A model generated the notes under the pieces. The model was not told the origin of the DNA. It saw only the letters and a list, made by a program, of their open reading frames with translations, and made no database searches. Both the position numbers and the translations under genes were made by a program. 16,021 nt of DNA from Candidatus Methanophagales archaeon (GTDB taxonomy: Archaea > Halobacteriota > Syntropharchaeia > Alkanophagales > Methanospirareceae). The DNA lies in NCBI GenBank assembly GCA_023131215.1, contig JAGLZV010000026.1:1-16021 (forward strand), read 5' to 3'. Position 1 is the stretch's first letter; every line of letters begins with the position of its first letter. Below are positions 14,085 through 16,021 of this stretch, piece after piece.

Positions 14085-14882
14085 ATGCTTGACATAATCA
14101 GTTTCTTAACGCAAATACCCGTAAGAAAAGAAACAAAAATAGAAGCAGTAGCAGTTAGAAGTTACCTCTTCCCTTTCGTCGCGGTATTAATTGGCTTGCT
14201 TGTCGCCGTGGTAGCTTTTGTCTCTTTTGGATTCTTAGTTTCGGCACCCGAAATTGCAGCTTTGCTCGTTCTGCTTGCTATTTACCTTGTCACGGGTTTG
14301 ATGCATCTGGATGGTTTAGCGGATTTCTTCGATGGAATAATGACAAGTGGGGGTAGAAGAGAAAAAAGGATAGCGATGAAGGATGAGAAAATCGGAATAG
14401 CCGGATTGTTCGCTGTTATCTTTGTTATCCTGTTGAGTTTTTTCGCCGTTGAAACCGTCTGCGCGGGCTTCACAAAGGCTACTACTCACAGCTTTGATTT
14501 ACCCACATTTTACTATTTTGCTTCCGTATTCATAATCGCAGAGGTTTCTGCAAAGATAAGCATGAATACTTGTATTTTACTTGGCAACGGCAAAGAAAAA
14601 GGATCAGATGCTAAAGAGGGAATAGGGGCTTTGTTTATAAATTCGTGCTCAAAATCCAAATACGTGGTTGCTCTTCTTTCTTCCGTGCTCATTGCTTTAC
14701 TTTTTACCGCTTCTTCTTTTCGATTTGCCATCATGTTCACAGGCATCGCAGTCGCCATTGTCGTTTCTTACGTTGCAAAGAACAAATTTGGTGCATTGAG
14801 TGGAGACATCATGGGTGCTTCTAACGAGCTTGCAAGATGTGCAACTCTGCTTATATGGGCCATTTTCCAGGCAGCATTTTGA
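14085..14882 (+). CDS. cobS: Adenosylcobinamide-GDP ribazoletransferase (cobalamin synthase)
   Basis: Integral membrane enzyme that joins adenosylcobinamide-GDP to alpha-ribazole (phosphate), the last assembly step of the lower ligand of adenosylcobalamin. 265 residues. The N-terminus ISFLTQIPV (5-13) is typical. The conserved cytoplasmic signature GLMHLDGLADFFDGIM at 71-86, followed by RREKRIAMKDEKIGIAG at 91-107, contains the acidic residues thought to bind metal. Hydrophobic segments at about 27-50, 54-72, 104-123, a middle one near 145-160 and several in the last 80 residues make five to seven membrane helices likely. cobY, which supplies its GDP-activated substrate, follows on the same strand, 70 bp downstream and separated by hairpins. 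Confidence 0.94.
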   Translation: MLDIISFLTQIPVRKETKIEAVAVRSYLFPFVAVLIGLLVAVVAFVSFGFLVSAPEIAALLVLLAIYLVTGLMHLDGLADFFDGIMTSGGRREKRIAMKDEKIGIAGLFAVIFVILLSFFAVETVCAGFTKATTHSFDLPTFYYFASVFIIAEVSAKISMNTCILLGNGKEKGSDAKEGIGALFINSCSKSKYVVALLSSVLIALLFTASSFRFAIMFTGIAVAIVVSYVAKNKFGALSGDIMGASNELARCATLLIWAIFQAAF

Positions 14883-14889
14883 ACTTTTA

Positions 14890-14908
14890 TTTTTTTGCGA
14901 AGCAAAAA
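14890..14908 (+). terminator. Mini-hairpin after cobS
   Basis: TTTTTGC-GAA-GCAAAAA: a 7-bp stem closed by GCGAAGC, known as an exceptionally stable mini-hairpin, preceded by a T-run just after the cobS stop. It may slow polymerase or protect the 3' end; the T-run on the plus strand itself could act as an archaeal terminator. Confidence 0.45.
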
Positions 14909-14923
14909 GTATGTTTTCTTTAA

Positions 14924-14952
14924 TAAACTTTTCTTTTGTAAAGAAAAGTTTA
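14924..14952. repeat. 13-bp perfect palindrome abutting the cobY start codon
   Basis: TAAACTTTTCTTT, loop TGT, AAAGAAAAGTTTA. The right arm ends at 14952, and the cobY ATG is 14953-14955. The arm sequence belongs to the same AAACNTTTCTT family as the tyrA and TIR-element palindromes. It leaves no room for a Shine-Dalgarno site outside the stem. Confidence 0.85.
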
Positions 14953-15531
14953 ATGATAGCAATAATCCTCGCAGGTGGGAAGAGCAGCAGATTAGGAGAA
15001 GGAAAAGAGAAGGCACTTATAAAGATAGGTGGAAGTGAAAACCAGAAACGGCTAATAGATTTGGTTGTAGAAAGCGTGCGAGAATCAAAAGCGGAAGATT
15101 TCCTCGTGGCTATCACAAAAAACACACCGAAAACAGAGGAATATTGCAAACTCGTAAATTATAAAACAGTAGAAACACCGGGTGAAGGTTATCATGAGGA
15201 TTTACGTTATTTGCTCCCGCGTTATCCAGAATTTGTATCTGCTGCATGCGATATTCCTTTTTTACGGAGTGAGCATATTAATGCGATAATAGACGCCTAT
15301 TTGTCGCATAAATCACGTTTAAGCATCACAGGTGCTGTTCCATTGGATATACTGCCAAAAAATGTAACTCCGGGCTATGTGCTCGAGCATGAAGGTAAGA
15401 AGCTTGTTTCTTGCGGCATTAACGTGGTTACGAGTTCCGAAAATTCGATAGCCTTTGTCTTTAACGAGCCTTTGCTCGCCATAAATGTAAACACAAGTGA
15501 TGATTTGAGCGTGGTGAAAAGAATGATTTAG
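14953..15531 (+). CDS. cobY: NTP:adenosylcobinamide-phosphate guanylyltransferase (CobY)
   Basis: The archaeal, non-CobU enzyme that transfers GMP from GTP to adenosylcobinamide phosphate, giving the substrate of CobS. 192 residues with a Rossmann-like nucleotidyltransferase fold. IILAGGKSSRLGEGKEK at 4-20 is the nucleotide-binding loop, NTPKTEEY at 57-64 and PGEGYHEDL at 76-84 match CobY blocks of methanogens, ACDIPFL at 98-104 carries a likely catalytic Asp100, and INVVTSSENS plus INVNTSDDL form the C-terminal part. The ATG at 14953 is chosen because it starts the first beta strand; in-frame codons further upstream run through hairpins and cobS. A perfect hairpin immediately precedes the ATG and should affect translation. 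Confidence 0.93.
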   Translation: MIAIILAGGKSSRLGEGKEKALIKIGGSENQKRLIDLVVESVRESKAEDFLVAITKNTPKTEEYCKLVNYKTVETPGEGYHEDLRYLLPRYPEFVSAACDIPFLRSEHINAIIDAYLSHKSRLSITGAVPLDILPKNVTPGYVLEHEGKKLVSCGINVVTSSENSIAFVFNEPLLAINVNTSDDLSVVKRMI

Positions 15532-15535
15532 TTCT

Positions 15536-15679
15536 TTTTATAACCCCCCGGATTACACAGATTTCCACGAGAAGGGTTTATTTAATTAAGAAAGAAAGCT
15601 TTACCAAAAGAATTGTTTTCTTTGCACAGGTTCTTTTTCTAAAAGAAAGAATTTTCTAAAAAGAAAAAGTGTTTTTGCA
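15536..15679 (+). repeat. Composite TIR element, copy 4 (right end degenerate)
   Basis: Starts TTTTTATAACCCCCCGGATT and continues ACACAGATTTCCACGAGAA, GCTTTACCAAAAG, TTTGCACAGGTTCTTTTTC and TCTAAAAAGAAAAAGTGTT, in the same order as copy 2. The right terminal AATCTCGTGGTT is not found; similarity fades near 15679 into a GCATTTTTCAATTTGCAC low-complexity tract. It lies downstream of cobY with no open reading frame. Confidence 0.7.
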
Positions 15680-15711
15680 TTTTTCAATTTGCACTTTGCT
15701 TTTTGCATTTA

Positions 15712-15742
15712 ATTACTCAAAATCCATTGGATATTGAGTAAT
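15712..15742. terminator. 15-bp stem hairpin between convergent genes
   Basis: ATTACTCAAAATCCA, one-base centre, TGGATATTGAGTAAT: 14 of 15 positions pair. It lies three bases beyond the stop of the CoA-binding gene and downstream of cobY, so it may end or stabilise transcripts from both sides. No long T-run follows on either strand. Confidence 0.5.
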
Positions 15743-15745
15743 TGT

Positions 15746-16021
15746 CTATTCTCTTCTTTTGACCATCACGCATACATCATGCACTACTTTTATGTCGTTT
15801 CGAGTGCAAAAATTTATCGCATGCTCGGATTCTGAACCCGGTTGCATCCATACTCGTCCTATCTCCAATTCCTTGCATTCCTCAACTATCTTTTCCGTTA
15901 CTTTTGGCGGGACTACGATATCTACAACATCAGGTTTTTCAGGCAGTTCGCTTAGTGAATGATAGCATCGGTCGCCTAAGACTTCGTCAATATTCGGGTT
16001 CACGGCGTAAACTACATAACC
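15746..16021 (-). CDS. CoA-binding domain protein (5' part outside window)
   Basis: The 3' 91 codons of a Rossmann-fold CoA-binding protein like small YccU-type proteins (usually about 130-145 residues). The frame is open to the window edge: GYVVYAVNPNIDEVLGDRCYHSL, then DVVDIVVPP, IGRVWMQPGSES and IKVVHDVCVMVKRRE at the C-terminus. GYxVYxVNP and VWMQPG are typical family blocks. A GTG at 16003 is an internal valine codon of the conserved VNP motif, not the start. The ADP-forming acetyl-CoA synthetase family uses the same domain, but the short C-terminus after CVMV shows this is the stand-alone form. The physiological role of these small proteins is unknown. Convergent with cobY across repeat copy 4 and a hairpin. 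Confidence 0.88.
   Translation of the reverse strand, partial: GYVVYAVNPNIDEVLGDRCYHSLSELPEKPDVVDIVVPPKVTEKIVEECKELEIGRVWMQPGSESEHAINFCTRNDIKVVHDVCVMVKRRE

Noticed and set aside
14800..14952. Longer cobY start giving 51 extra residues
   Set aside because: The extension runs through the cobS 3' end and hairpin repeats; CobY begins at the MIAIILAGG strand.
16001..16003. GTG at 16003 as the start of the CoA-binding gene
   Set aside because: The frame remains open to the edge and upstream codons encode the conserved GYVVYA part of the fold.

Overview
The window is archaeal. It encodes a full-length archaeal-type elongation factor 2 with the diphthamide-site histidine, a CofG-type 5-deazaflavin (coenzyme F420) synthase subunit, and CobY, the archaeal guanylyltransferase of cobalamin nucleotide-loop assembly. 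It also carries a tRNA-Asp without an encoded CCA end and several TATA-box/BRE-like promoters. F420 plus CobY suggests a euryarchaeon of the methanogen/methane-oxidiser kind (an ANME-1 or Syntrophoarchaeum-like lineage would fit), but the lineage is inference and not proven here.

Layout, left to right. (a) 1-1800: two minus-strand genes, an ADP-ribosylglycohydrolase and a DUF1847-like cysteine-rich protein, embedded among copies of a small repeat with terminal inverted repeats. (b) 1870-6070: a tight plus-strand run of mtnA, an AbiEi/AbiEii toxin-antitoxin pair, a PflX-like radical SAM protein and a metallo-beta-lactamase-fold hydrolase. (c) 6108-7118: cofG on the minus strand. (d) 7326-10358: aromatic amino acid genes tyrA, trpF and trpB. 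(e) A small membrane protein, then EF-2 on the minus strand. (f) tRNA-Asp and a UPF0175/DUF3368 toxin-antitoxin pair whose toxin carries an in-frame TAA. (g) cobS and cobY, which act at converging steps of cobalamin assembly. (h) The 3' part of a CoA-binding-domain gene running off the right edge. No gene-free stretch exceeds about 215 bases.

The most unusual aspect is a family of AT-rich intergenic repeats. A composite element starts with a 12-bp terminal inverted repeat of the type AACCACnnGATT, contains palindromes of the type AAACCTTTTCTT/AAGAAAAGGTTT, and in two copies ends with AATCTCGTGGTT. Copies lie at 1-133 (reversed, cut by the window edge), 1077-1213, 7139-7209 and 15536-15679. 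Related palindromes end tyrA and abut the cobY start codon. Several genes take their stop codon or C-terminus from these or other short repeats, so repeat spread appears to have reshaped gene ends. The two toxin-antitoxin loci and the repeats are the accessory part of an otherwise housekeeping region.
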